Source: Nocardia puris
GTDB lineage: Bacteria; Actinomycetota; Actinomycetes; Mycobacteriales; Mycobacteriaceae
Assembly: GCF_003315035.1 (NCBI RefSeq)
Contig: NZ_QNRE01000005.1
Coordinates: 62,001 to 126,000 of the forward strand
DNA: 64,000 nucleotides
Direction: 5' to 3'
The position numbers and the translations under genes are program-made. The notes beneath the pieces were generated by a model. The model worked only from the letters and a program-made list of their open reading frames with translations. It was not told where the DNA came from and made no database searches. Positions within the stretch are counted from its first letter, which is position 1, and every line of letters begins with the position of its first letter. Positions 9,791-17,192 of the stretch are shown in pieces.

Positions 9791-9859
9791 GCGGCAGATC
9801 CGCCACGGAGGTAGCGGCAGATCCACCACAGATGTGGCGGCAGATCCATCATCCATCGA
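9791..9859. repeat. Three 23-bp direct repeats
   Basis: GCGGCAGATCC recurs at 9791, 9814 and 9837, an exact 23-bp period. The bases after each core are also related (GCCAC, ACCAC, ATCAT). The core GGCAGATCCGCC is a near-palindrome with one mismatched pair. The array ends about 20 bp before the start of the DUF4143 ATPase, so it probably covers its promoter or leader. Confidence 0.8.
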
Positions 9860-9880
9860 GGTTCGCACGCGGAGGTGACG

Positions 9881-11139
9881 ATGCAGACCAGGCTCGGACC
9901 GGCAATCCCGCGCCGCGCTGAGGCTGCGGTGCGCGAGGCGCTCGGGGACACGCGAGTAGTCCTTGTCAACGGCGCTCGTCAGAGTGGCAAGAGCACCTTG
10001 GTACGGCTCGCCGCCAAGAACAGTGACGCCGAATGGCGAGACCTCGACACCGCCCTCAACCGACAGGCGGCGTTGGCGGACCCGGACGGATTCGTCGACT
10101 TCCCCGGGCTGATGGTGATCGATGAGATTCAGCGCGCGCCCGAACTGCTGTTGTCGATCAAAGCCCGCGTTGACGTGGACCCGCGACCTGGCCAATTCCT
10201 ACTCACCGGATCAGCGCGCGTGCTCGGAGTGCGGTCACTGCCCGACTCGTTGGTCGGGCGTATGGAAACGATTGAACTCTGGCCGTTTTCGCAGGGCGAG
10301 ATCGACAGCGGGCCCGACGGGTTCATCGACGCCGCGTTCGCCCTCGGCGATGCGCTGCGACACAGTTCCACTCTCGCCAGGTCCGAATATGCCGAGCGGC
10401 TCCTTCGCGGCGGGTTCCCCGAAGCGGTCGCGCGTACCAACGACCGTCGGCGCCGCGCCTTCTTCGATTCGTATGTCGGCGATCTCATCGCGCGTGACAT
10501 CCAGCAGCTGACCGAGATCGAGCGGACCGCGGAATGCAGAATCTCGTGCGCATGCCGGCCGCCAGATCCGGCGGATTGCTGTCGGTCACCACCCTGAGCG
10601 ACGAACTGGGTCCAGCTGCGGCGACTGTCAAGCGATACTTGGCACTGTTGGAGGAAGTCTTCCTCATCAAGCGGATTCCGGCCTGGTCCCGCAATGTGAG
10701 CAGCCGTGCCACCACAGCGCCGAAACTCGCGTTCGTCGACTCGGGTATCGCCGCACACCGAGTCGGCGCCGACCTGCGCAGCCTGCTCCGGCCCACCGGC
10801 CAGTTCGGCCCGCTGTTGGAGGGATCCGTCCTCATGGAACTTGCTCGCCAGCTGACCTGGTCCGAGGACGAAGCCGAACTCTTCCACTACCGCACGCGCG
10901 ACCAGGTAGAAGTCGGCGCGGTCCTGGAGAACCGGCGCGGCGAGGTCGTCGGCGTCGAAGTCAAGGCGGCGTCCACGGTCCACCCCAACGACTTTCGCGG
11001 CCTCCGCCACCTCGCGGCACGACTGGGCGACGATTTCCGCGTCGGCATCGTCCTCCACACCGGACGGCAGACCCTGCCCTTCGGTCCCGGAATGCTGGCC
11101 ATGCCGATCAGTGCGCTGTGGGAAACTCGGGCCGCCTGA
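9881..11139 (+). pseudogene. AAA ATPase with C-terminal DUF4143, split by a frameshift
   Basis: The first part (9881-10597) has Walker A NGARQSGKST, Walker B LMVIDEIQ and sensor-like LLTGSAR, and reads normally to QQLTEIERTAE. It then runs into a Cys/Pro-rich nonsense tail. The remaining family sequence (MQNLVRMPAARSGGLL onward, with EEVFLIKRIPAW, KLAFVDSGIAAH and the nuclease-like EVKAASTV) continues from 10534 in another frame to 11139. One missing base in GCGGAATGCAG near 10530 explains it, because GAA-ATG would restore a roughly 420-residue protein. The downstream half keeps an ATG exactly at the break, so re-initiation is possible. The family is common in bacteria and its function is poorly known. 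The start follows GGAGG. Confidence 0.85.
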
Positions 11140-11221
11140 TCACTGGTGGGTGAAGGCCGCGGTGGACGTCTCCGGCGTGGGGCTCAGGACAACGTGAGTT
11201 CGGCGTTATGCAGCAATCGCC

Positions 11222-11716
11222 CTACGGGGAGAGAGGTTCGGGCTGCGGTGAGGCGGTTGTGACACCGGGCTGGCTGGGGACCGCCCGGATCGGGGTGGGG
11301 TTCTCGGGTAGTCGTTCGAGTAGGGCGTTGACCCGTTGTGCGAACTCGGCGTCGGCGGCGATGTAGCGGTCTTTGATGACGTTGTGCAGCGTTTGGATGT
11401 CCTGGACGATCTTGTAGTGCTCTTCGAGAAGAGCGTGGACGCTGTTGTCGGAGCCTTTGGCTTTTTCTTTGAAGCGGCTGACCAGCGTCTGGGCGGAGGT
11501 CAGCATCTGCATGTCGGCGCCGATGCCCCAGTCCTTGTCGTCGATTTGGGAAATGGCTTCGGCCTCACGCTGCATCTCGTTGATGAGTTCGAGGAAGCGG
11601 GTGCAGTCGCGGTCGATGTAGACGAAATCTTCCGGTTCGATCCGCAGTCCGAGCCTGCCTTCTCGTGCCTCGGTGATCAGGTTCGCCAGTGGCGAAGGTG
11701 TGTCGTTCTCACTCAT
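11222..11716 (-). CDS. Unknown helical protein, possibly ESX-substrate-like
   Basis: 164 aa with no membrane segment or signal peptide. It is almost wholly helical up to about residue 140 (INEMQREAEAISQIDD, then SAQTLVSRFKEKAKG, then QDIQTLHNVIKDRYIAADAEFAQRV), with a Pro-rich tail. The layout, a roughly 100-residue helical core starting a few residues after the N-terminus and lying beside a DUF3558 lipoprotein, resembles WXG100-like proteins encoded with such lipoproteins in Nocardia. There is no clear WXG motif; DWG occurs in DDKDWGIGAD. It is transcribed in the direction of the lipoprotein upstream, 44 bp apart, so the two probably form an operon. Function is inferred only from context. 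Confidence 0.55.
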   Translation of the reverse strand: MSENDTPSPLANLITEAREGRLGLRIEPEDFVYIDRDCTRFLELINEMQREAEAISQIDDKDWGIGADMQMLTSAQTLVSRFKEKAKGSDNSVHALLEEHYKIVQDIQTLHNVIKDRYIAADAEFAQRVNALLERLPENPTPIRAVPSQPGVTTASPQPEPLSP

Positions 11717-11760
11717 AGTCTTTCCCCTCCTGAGAGTGTGTCCGGCGCAGGCGACAGGTG

Positions 11761-12363
11761 TCAGCTGCCCACGGGAAGAATTGGTACGACCTTCTCGGCG
11801 AAGGACAGTCCGAGGTCACAGGCATCGATCGTTCCGGTCGCTTCGCGCGAGGGGGGGTTGTTGACAAAGAACTCGAGACTTCCGCCCTGCATCTCCACGT
11901 TGACGCTGCAGACTTCGGTTCCCCGGTTCTCGTTGCGTCGTGCGATGACGGTGGGCCGGCCACTAACAGTTGCCTCGCGGCCGTCGTAGTAGAACTCCTG
12001 GCGCACGAAGTCGAGCGTCATGTTCGTGACCTGAACAGACACCGCGTGCCCCTTGGTCCTTACCCAGGAGCATCCACGCCACTTCACCAAACCACCCTGT
12101 GCGTCGGCGTCGGCGGTGTTCGGAATAACCGCCGGGTGTACGTCCTCGGCATCCAGCACACTCTGCGGGATATCCGTACAAGGATCGAATGACTGCGGCA
12201 CCTCCGGTTCCAGCCCCAGCGAGTTCTTCCCATCCTCCGCACTCGTACTGGTACCCCCGCCGGCCGGCTGCGCCTCCCCGTCGGTGGTCGACCCACACCC
12301 GACCAACCCGGCCCCGGCCGCCACCACTCCCAGAATGCAAACAGCCCTGGTAACGGCTCGCAT
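11761..12363 (-). CDS. DUF3558 domain lipoprotein
   Basis: A 200-residue exported lipoprotein. The signal is MRAVTRAVCILGVVAAGAG with lipobox LVGC, then a Ser/Thr/Gly-rich linker and one DUF3558 domain (FDPCTDIPQSVLDAE, then GCSWVR, then EVCSVNVE and IDACDLGLSFAEKV). The paired Cys around the domain are typical. ATG 12363 has GGGGGTGACG before it; a GTG at 12393 would add ten residues and disturb the signal. It is followed by the 164-aa helical protein. No enzymatic role is known for the family. Confidence 0.8.
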   Translation of the reverse strand: MRAVTRAVCILGVVAAGAGLVGCGSTTDGEAQPAGGGTSTSAEDGKNSLGLEPEVPQSFDPCTDIPQSVLDAEDVHPAVIPNTADADAQGGLVKWRGCSWVRTKGHAVSVQVTNMTLDFVRQEFYYDGREATVSGRPTVIARRNENRGTEVCSVNVEMQGGSLEFFVNNPPSREATGTIDACDLGLSFAEKVVPILPVGS

Positions 12364-12656
12364 CGTCACCCCCGCTTCCCGTTCCACGGTCACTCAGTCG
12401 CGGCAACTATATCCAAACAGGCAATCCGCAGGTCGCCCCGTCAACCGCCCGAAGCCGCGGGAACGGATCCTGAGCCGCATCCGCTCCACACTTGTTTGGA
12501 CGCGGCGACTTGCAGTCTGGTTCCCACTGATTCTCACGCCACGCGAGTGCCCGTGGCGGCGCCGATCGTTGCATCAGGGCACAGTCCGTACGCCACGTAA
12601 ACGCTTGGGCCACAGCAGTACTCGGGCCGGGCTGATCCGGCGAACCGTTCGGAAAC
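12364..12656. other. Intergenic region, no gene recognised
   Basis: About 290 bp between the DUF3558 lipoprotein start and the stop of the AraC regulator. Short open frames exist but have no ribosome-binding site or recognisable product. It should contain the lipoprotein promoter. No tRNA-like fold or strong terminator was spotted. Confidence 0.4.
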
Positions 12657-13352
12657 TCAGCGTCCGCGCAGATCGGCCGGTGTCCGCCCGAGCAGGGCGC
12701 GGGCGGTGCGGGTGAAGTGGGCCTGGTCGGCGAAATCTCCGAGATACGCGGCCTCGGCCGGGGTGTGGTGCGGGGCCGACGCCAGCGCGGCGCGGAGCCG
12801 ATGCCACTGGCGCACGCGGTGCAGCGGGATGCCGAGCGAGGTCCGCGCGAGCGTCCGCAAGCGCGGGGGCGAGAGCCCGGCGTCCGTCGCCAGCGCGGAC
12901 AGGTCGGTTGCCGTGGCGCAGTGGGTGACGGCGTGGCGCAGCCGTGGGTCGAGGGCGGGCGGCGATCCGATGGTCGCCGTCAGTTCGTCGTGGACCGCGG
13001 TGAGGTCCCACTCGGAGCCGAGGGCGTCCAAAAGCCGCGCGGCGGAAAGCGTATCGAGCGGGCGCGGATCCTCGGAGCGGGGGAGCAGCCACGGGTTCAG
13101 CAGCACCGCGACGAAACCCTCGGAGGCCGTGCAGGTGTGGCGCACTTGCGGCGGGACGAGAACCCCGGGAACCTCGTGACCGTCGAAGGTGAGGACGCCG
13201 CCGACCGGCAGCGCGAGCTTCCACGCCGGCTGGCTGTGCGCCGTGGTGGCGGCGCCGCCGCTCGCCCCGTACGCGTCGACGCCGTGCAGCGAGGCGAAGC
13301 GCACGAGGCGATCGTTGCGTTCAAGACTCCAGTCGACGCGCGCGGAAATCAT
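12657..13352 (-). CDS. AraC-family transcriptional regulator
   Basis: 231 aa. The N-terminal half is a cupin-like sensor (PVGGVLTFDGHEVPGVLVPPQVRHTC). The C-terminal half is the double helix-turn-helix (DLSALATDAGLSPPRLRTLARTS, then EAAYLGDFADQAHFTRTARALLG). The frame is open far upstream, but the ATG at 13352 leaves only 7 bp to the divergent DoxX-type gene; the upstream part would overlap it entirely. It probably controls that neighbour or itself. The effector is unknown. Confidence 0.8.
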   Translation of the reverse strand: MISARVDWSLERNDRLVRFASLHGVDAYGASGGAATTAHSQPAWKLALPVGGVLTFDGHEVPGVLVPPQVRHTCTASEGFVAVLLNPWLLPRSEDPRPLDTLSAARLLDALGSEWDLTAVHDELTATIGSPPALDPRLRHAVTHCATATDLSALATDAGLSPPRLRTLARTSLGIPLHRVRQWHRLRAALASAPHHTPAEAAYLGDFADQAHFTRTARALLGRTPADLRGR

Positions 13353-13359
13353 CCCGAGT

Positions 13360-13725
13360 ATGCACACTGTCGCAGCACTCGCCCTCGGTGGCTTCTTCAC
13401 GGCCACCGGCCTCGGCCATTTCCTGGCCGCGCCGTACTTCCGCTCGCTGGTGCCCGCGTGGATACCCGCGCCCGGCGCGGTGGTGGCGGCCAGCGGCATC
13501 GCGGAGATCGCCGTCGCCGGTTCGCTTTTCGTGCCCCAGACCCGCGTGGCGGGCGGCTGGGCGGCCGTCGTCCTGATCGGCGGCTTCCTGGTGGTCTGGC
13601 TCGACGCGCTGCGCCGGGTCTCGTCCGGAGCCGAGCGGTTCGCGGACCGCCCGCTCGGGATGGCGGCCGTGCTCGCCGCCAACGCCGGATACCTGCTGTG
13701 GGCCGGCTATATCGCCGTCGGGTGA
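13360..13725 (+). CDS. DoxX/MauE-like small membrane protein
   Basis: 121 aa with four predicted membrane helices (VAALALGGFFTATGLGHFLA; GAVVAASGIAEIAVAGSLFV; GGWAAVVLIGGFLVVWLDAL; MAAVLAANAGYLLWAGYIAV). The short inter-helix loops and length fit the DoxX superfamily, which includes quinone- or thiol-linked redox proteins. It starts at an ATG 7 bp from the divergent AraC start and has no Shine-Dalgarno sequence, so it may be a leaderless transcript. It converges with the VKOR gene one base after its stop. Confidence 0.7.
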   Translation: MHTVAALALGGFFTATGLGHFLAAPYFRSLVPAWIPAPGAVVAASGIAEIAVAGSLFVPQTRVAGGWAAVVLIGGFLVVWLDALRRVSSGAERFADRPLGMAAVLAANAGYLLWAGYIAVG

Positions 13726-13726
13726 G

Positions 13727-14293
13727 CTACACCAGGCTCAGCCAGTAGTCCTGGAAGCGCAGGAAGATCAGCAGCAGCACCACTGCGAAGAACACCACGA
13801 CCAGCGTCCACCGCCATTCGGCGACGATGCCGAGCGGACCGCGCTGCCCACCCCACAGCTGATCGGTGACGACCGCGAACAGCGGCGTGATCACCGCCCA
13901 CACCACCATGCAGTACGGGCACAGCGCGCCGATCCGGTACAGGCTCTGGAAGATCAGCCAGCACACGAAGACGATGCCCGCGAGGGTGCCCAGCCACAGC
14001 CCGCCCCACACCCAGCGGGGCAGGCCGACGCCGGCCACCGCGAGCACGCCGAGCGTGACCACCACGGAGAACCCGACGATGCCCAGGATCGGATTGGGGA
14101 ACCCGAACACCGAGGCCTGATCGGTCTCCATCACCGACCCGCAGGACAGCACCGGGTTGAGGCTGCACGAGGGCACGTATCCCGGATCGGTGAACAGTTT
14201 GAACCGCTCGACGGTCAGCGTCACCGAGGCGAGCCAGCCCGCCAGGCCGCCGATCAACAGCAGCCAGGCGGCCCGGGGCGACGCGGCGATCAC
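13727..14293 (-). CDS. Vitamin K epoxide reductase (VKOR) family protein
   Basis: 188-residue integral membrane protein, the DsbB-equivalent of actinobacteria. It re-oxidises DsbA-type partners and passes electrons to menaquinone. It has about five helices. The loop pair is CSLNPVLSCG (first two Cys), and the active site CPYC sits in IGALCPYCMVVW. The GTG start overlaps the TGA of the upstream DsbA-like gene (GTGA), so translation is coupled. The pair forms a complete disulfide-forming unit. Confidence 0.92.
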   Translation of the reverse strand: MIAASPRAAWLLLIGGLAGWLASVTLTVERFKLFTDPGYVPSCSLNPVLSCGSVMETDQASVFGFPNPILGIVGFSVVVTLGVLAVAGVGLPRWVWGGLWLGTLAGIVFVCWLIFQSLYRIGALCPYCMVVWAVITPLFAVVTDQLWGGQRGPLGIVAEWRWTLVVVFFAVVLLLIFLRFQDYWLSLV

Positions 14294-15039
14294 TGTCCCG
14301 CGGCCGCCGTGGCGATGGCCTGCTCGAGTTCGCTCGGGTTGACCTGCTTGCCGTTCACGTACACCGTCGGGGTCTGGGTGACGCCCTCGGCGAAGGTCTG
14401 CTCGGTCTTGGCGGACACGAACTTCTCGTAGGACTTGTCGTTGATGCAGGGCGCGACCGCGTCGGTGTAGCCGACGGAGCGAGCGATCTCGATCAGCTGC
14501 TCGTTGGTCAGGCCGGCGCCGCCCTCGGCGGGCTGCTGGGCGAACATCGTCCGCAGCCAGGTCGGGTACTTGGCCGGGTCCTCGCCGGCCACGCAGTAGG
14601 AGGCGTTGGCGGCGCGGCTGGAGAACTGCGTGGTGGACGCGCGGTCCAGGAACGAGATGATGTTGTACTCGACCGCCGCGGTGCCGCTGTTCACGGCGTC
14701 CTCGAGCACCTGCCCGTAGGCCTGCTCGAACGCCTTGCACGCGGGGCACTGCAGGTCGGCGACCAGGCGCACGGTGACCTTGGCGTCGGGCTGCCCGACC
14801 CGGATGGACCCGTTGTCGGTGATCGAGCCGGTGAGGCCGCCGGGCGCCTGCGGCGCGGCGATGGTGGGGGTGGGCCCGGGATCGTCGCTGTCGGACTTCT
14901 GGACGGCCAGGCCGATGCCGATGGCGGCGACCAGGCCGACCAGCACGGCGGCGACGCCGACCTGGATGGCGATCTTGCGCTTGCGGTCGGCTTGTTCCGC
15001 CTTCTGCAGCGGATTCTTCCGTCCCGGGTTGTTGCTCAC
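14290..15039 (-). CDS. Membrane-anchored DsbA-like thiol oxidoreductase
   Basis: 249 aa: a charged N-terminus, one membrane helix (IAIQVGVAAVLVGLVAAIGIGLAV), a Pro-rich linker, then a thioredoxin fold with active site CPAC in DLQCPACKAFEQAYG and cis-Pro in TQTPTVYVNG. It introduces disulfides into exported proteins. It overlaps the VKOR gene by four bases, so the two are made together. Mycobacterial DsbA/VKOR pairs have the same design. Confidence 0.92.
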   Translation of the reverse strand: MSNNPGRKNPLQKAEQADRKRKIAIQVGVAAVLVGLVAAIGIGLAVQKSDSDDPGPTPTIAAPQAPGGLTGSITDNGSIRVGQPDAKVTVRLVADLQCPACKAFEQAYGQVLEDAVNSGTAAVEYNIISFLDRASTTQFSSRAANASYCVAGEDPAKYPTWLRTMFAQQPAEGGAGLTNEQLIEIARSVGYTDAVAPCINDKSYEKFVSAKTEQTFAEGVTQTPTVYVNGKQVNPSELEQAIATAAAGQ

Positions 15040-15181
15040 CGTGCGTTCACCACGCCTTTCGCTCGCTTTCCGGTAACGCGCCCTGCCCTCCCGATGCTAG
15101 TTCGGCGCGAGGGGCCGCGTTCGGGCCGAAAGTCATCATGATCGGTGAACCTGAGAGATTGCGTAGTGTCGCGGCGCGAGT

Positions 15182-15757
15182 TCAGCGCGGCAGCAGGCCC
15201 GACAGCACCAGCTCGACCGCGCGCTCGGCCAGATCGGGCGGCATCGCGCCGTCGAACTGGGTGACGTACATGTGGACCAGCCCGCCGAGGGTGAGCAAGG
15301 TCATGCGCGGATCGGCGGTGGGCGGGAGCTCGCCGCGGGCGATGGCGCGCCGCACGATCTCCTCGGAGGCGGCCAGGCGCGCGATCCAGAATTCGCGGCG
15401 CGTCTCGGTGGTCTCGGGGTCGCCGCCCGCGAATCCGGCGCCCCGGATGAGGGCCGCGCCGAACGGGCTGGCGCCGAAGCGCATCAGCCGTCGCGTGAAC
15501 TCCTCCAGGTCGGTGCGCACCGAGCCGGTGTCGGGGATCGGGATATCGGCGTCCACGCGGGAGAGCAGCGCGTCGAGCAGCAGCCTGGTCAGGGTTTTCC
15601 AGCGGCGGTAGATCGAGGTCTCGTGCACGCCCGCGTCGGCGGCGATATCGGCGACGCGCACGTGGTCGATGCCGTCGGCCTCGATGCGGGCGACGGTGGC
15701 GTCGAGGACCGCGCGGCGCAGGCGGGCGCCGCGCAACTGCGGGGTGGGGTTCACCAT
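15182..15757 (-). CDS. aqdR: TetR-family repressor of the quinolone-degradation cluster (AqdR-like)
   Basis: 191-residue TetR protein with N-terminal helix-turn-helix (VRVADIAADAGVHETSIYRRWKT) and a ligand-binding C-terminal region. It is divergent from the aqdA-B-C-like genes, with 90 bp between starts. That gap holds two palindromes sharing CGCAAG/CTTGCG arms, the first lying just before its own start, so autorepression is likely. In the known aqd clusters of Rhodococcus erythropolis and Mycobacterium abscessus a TetR protein precedes the degradation genes. The gene symbol rests on that context, since TetR ligand domains diverge too much to identify alone. Confidence 0.75.
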   Translation of the reverse strand: MVNPTPQLRGARLRRAVLDATVARIEADGIDHVRVADIAADAGVHETSIYRRWKTLTRLLLDALLSRVDADIPIPDTGSVRTDLEEFTRRLMRFGASPFGAALIRGAGFAGGDPETTETRREFWIARLAASEEIVRRAIARGELPPTADPRMTLLTLGGLVHMYVTQFDGAMPPDLAERAVELVLSGLLPR

Positions 15758-15768
15758 GCGCCGATTAT

Positions 15769-15784
15769 CGCAAGTGCTCTTGCG
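15769..15784. promoter_or_regulatory. TetR operator candidate O1
   Basis: CGCAAG-TGCT-CTTGCG, 6-bp perfect arms, 12 bp upstream of the tetR start. Its right arm overlaps a possible -35 (TTGCGT at 15780) for the aqdA direction, with TACCGT 17 bases further on. Confidence 0.75.
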
Positions 15785-15816
15785 TTATTGCCAGCCGCGT
15801 CCTACCGTGGCCGTAA

Positions 15817-15832
15817 CGCAAGTCGACTTGCG
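15817..15832. promoter_or_regulatory. TetR operator candidate O2
   Basis: CGCAAGTCGACTTGCG, a perfect 16-bp palindrome with the same outer arms as O1 and 48 bp from it. It lies just downstream of the putative -10 and before the aqdA ribosome-binding site (GAGGTGGAG), where a bound repressor would block transcription. Confidence 0.8.
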
Positions 15833-15847
15833 ATAGAGGTGGAGTGC

Positions 15848-17182
15848 ATGGACAGCGTGGTCGCGCCCTCGGGGCGTTGGAACGGCATCGAGACCGAGGG
15901 CGTGGTGACCTTTCGTGGCATCCGCTACGCGCGGGCGTCGCGCTTCGGTCCGCCCGAACGGGAACCGGTGAGCAAGACGCCTATCGACGCGACGAGCAGG
16001 CACACGACGGCTCCGCAGCTGCCGCCCCGGCTCGCGGTGGTGATGGGACTCGCGTCCCCGCTCGAACAATCCGAGGACTGCCTCGTGCTCACCGTGACCG
16101 CGCCCGCCGACGTGCGGGAGCCGCGCGCGGTGCTGGTGTGGTTGCACGGCGGGGCGTATCTCACCGGCAGTGGTGAATGGAATCTCTACGATGCCGACCG
16201 GCTGGTGCGCGAGACGGGCATCGTCGTGGTGTCCGTGTCGTACCGGATCGGCGTGCTGGGATACCTTCGCGCGCAGGGTGTTTCGCCGGGCAACCTCGGT
16301 CTGGTCGATCAGCTGGCCGCGCTCGAGTGGGTGCGCGAGAACATCGCCGCGTTCGGCGGTGACCCCGGGCGGGTGACGTTGGCGGGGCAGTCGGCGGGTG
16401 CGCATTCGGTGGTCGCGCTGCTGGGGATGGAGCGGGCGCGCGGGCTGTTCGCGCGGGCGATCGTGCAGAGTGCGCCGTTCGGCGTCGGATTCCACACGCC
16501 GGAGCGGGCCGAGAGGGCCGGGGCGGTGTTCCTGGCGGAGCTGGACGGTGATCCTCGCTCGGCCTCGGTGCCGGAAGTTCTGGCGGCCCAAGGGCGAGCC
16601 GTTCGCCGGTTGGCCGGGCCGGGTGGGCTGAACTCCGCGCCGCCGTTCCTGCCGGTCGCCGGCGTCGAGCCATTGCCGGGGGATGCGCTGTGGCGGGCCG
16701 AGGTTCGGCATCGGGCGGCCGGCATACAAGTGATCGTCGGCTGTACGGCCGAGGAGATGCGCGCGTTCTTCGACGGCCCGCACCCGGTGTGGGACGCCGT
16801 GCGCCGGGTGCCGGTGCTCGGTCGACGGTTCGTCTCCGCGGCGGGAGCGCTGGTCGGGCGAAAGGTGTTCGCGGACGGCGTCTTCGAGTTCGCCGACCTG
16901 CTCGCCGCGGCGGGCGCGCGGGTCTATTGCCACCGGTTCCACGCGCCGCATCCGGACAACCCGTTCGGCGCGTGCCACTGCATCGAGCTGCCCCTGCTCT
17001 TCGGCGCGGCCGAGGACTGGCGCGACGCGCCGATGGTGCGCCCGCTCGACCCGGCGGGACTGGACGCGGCCGGTATCGGAACCCGCCGCCGCTGGGCGGA
17101 ATTCGTGCGCACCGGCGCGGTCGGCGACGGTGCGTGGCCGCCGCACCGGCCCGGATCGCGCTTCGCCCGGCAGCTGCCCTGA
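15848..17182 (+). CDS. aqdA: Type-B carboxylesterase, AqdA-like (N-acylanthranilate hydrolase)
   Basis: 444-residue alpha/beta-hydrolase of the carboxylesterase B family. Oxyanion-hole stretch WLHGGAYLTGSG (about 98-109), SEDCLVL (75-81), nucleophile Ser182 in AGQSAGAHS, and the late His in CHCIELPLLFG. Strict GxSxG is kept. As first gene of an esterase-monooxygenase-dioxygenase operon it fits AqdA, which in known clusters hydrolyses the N-octanoylanthranilate left after ring cleavage, yielding anthranilate and a fatty acid. The specific role is inferred from the cluster; the esterase family is seen directly. The start follows GAGGTGGAG. Confidence 0.8.
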   Translation: MDSVVAPSGRWNGIETEGVVTFRGIRYARASRFGPPEREPVSKTPIDATSRHTTAPQLPPRLAVVMGLASPLEQSEDCLVLTVTAPADVREPRAVLVWLHGGAYLTGSGEWNLYDADRLVRETGIVVVSVSYRIGVLGYLRAQGVSPGNLGLVDQLAALEWVRENIAAFGGDPGRVTLAGQSAGAHSVVALLGMERARGLFARAIVQSAPFGVGFHTPERAERAGAVFLAELDGDPRSASVPEVLAAQGRAVRRLAGPGGLNSAPPFLPVAGVEPLPGDALWRAEVRHRAAGIQVIVGCTAEEMRAFFDGPHPVWDAVRRVPVLGRRFVSAAGALVGRKVFADGVFEFADLLAAAGARVYCHRFHAPHPDNPFGACHCIELPLLFGAAEDWRDAPMVRPLDPAGLDAAGIGTRRRWAEFVRTGAVGDGAWPPHRPGSRFARQLP

Positions 17183-17192
17183 AAGGAAACCC

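Noticed and set aside
9791..9859. Replication or plasmid origin iterons
   Set aside because: Only three copies, no Rep gene or AT-rich region; promoter-proximal position fits an operator better.
9791..9859. CRISPR array
   Set aside because: Repeat core is 11 bp with 12-bp related tails, not unique spacers; no cas genes.
12407..12613. Short minus-strand ORF between the lipoprotein and AraC genes
   Set aside because: No ribosome-binding site, no recognisable product.
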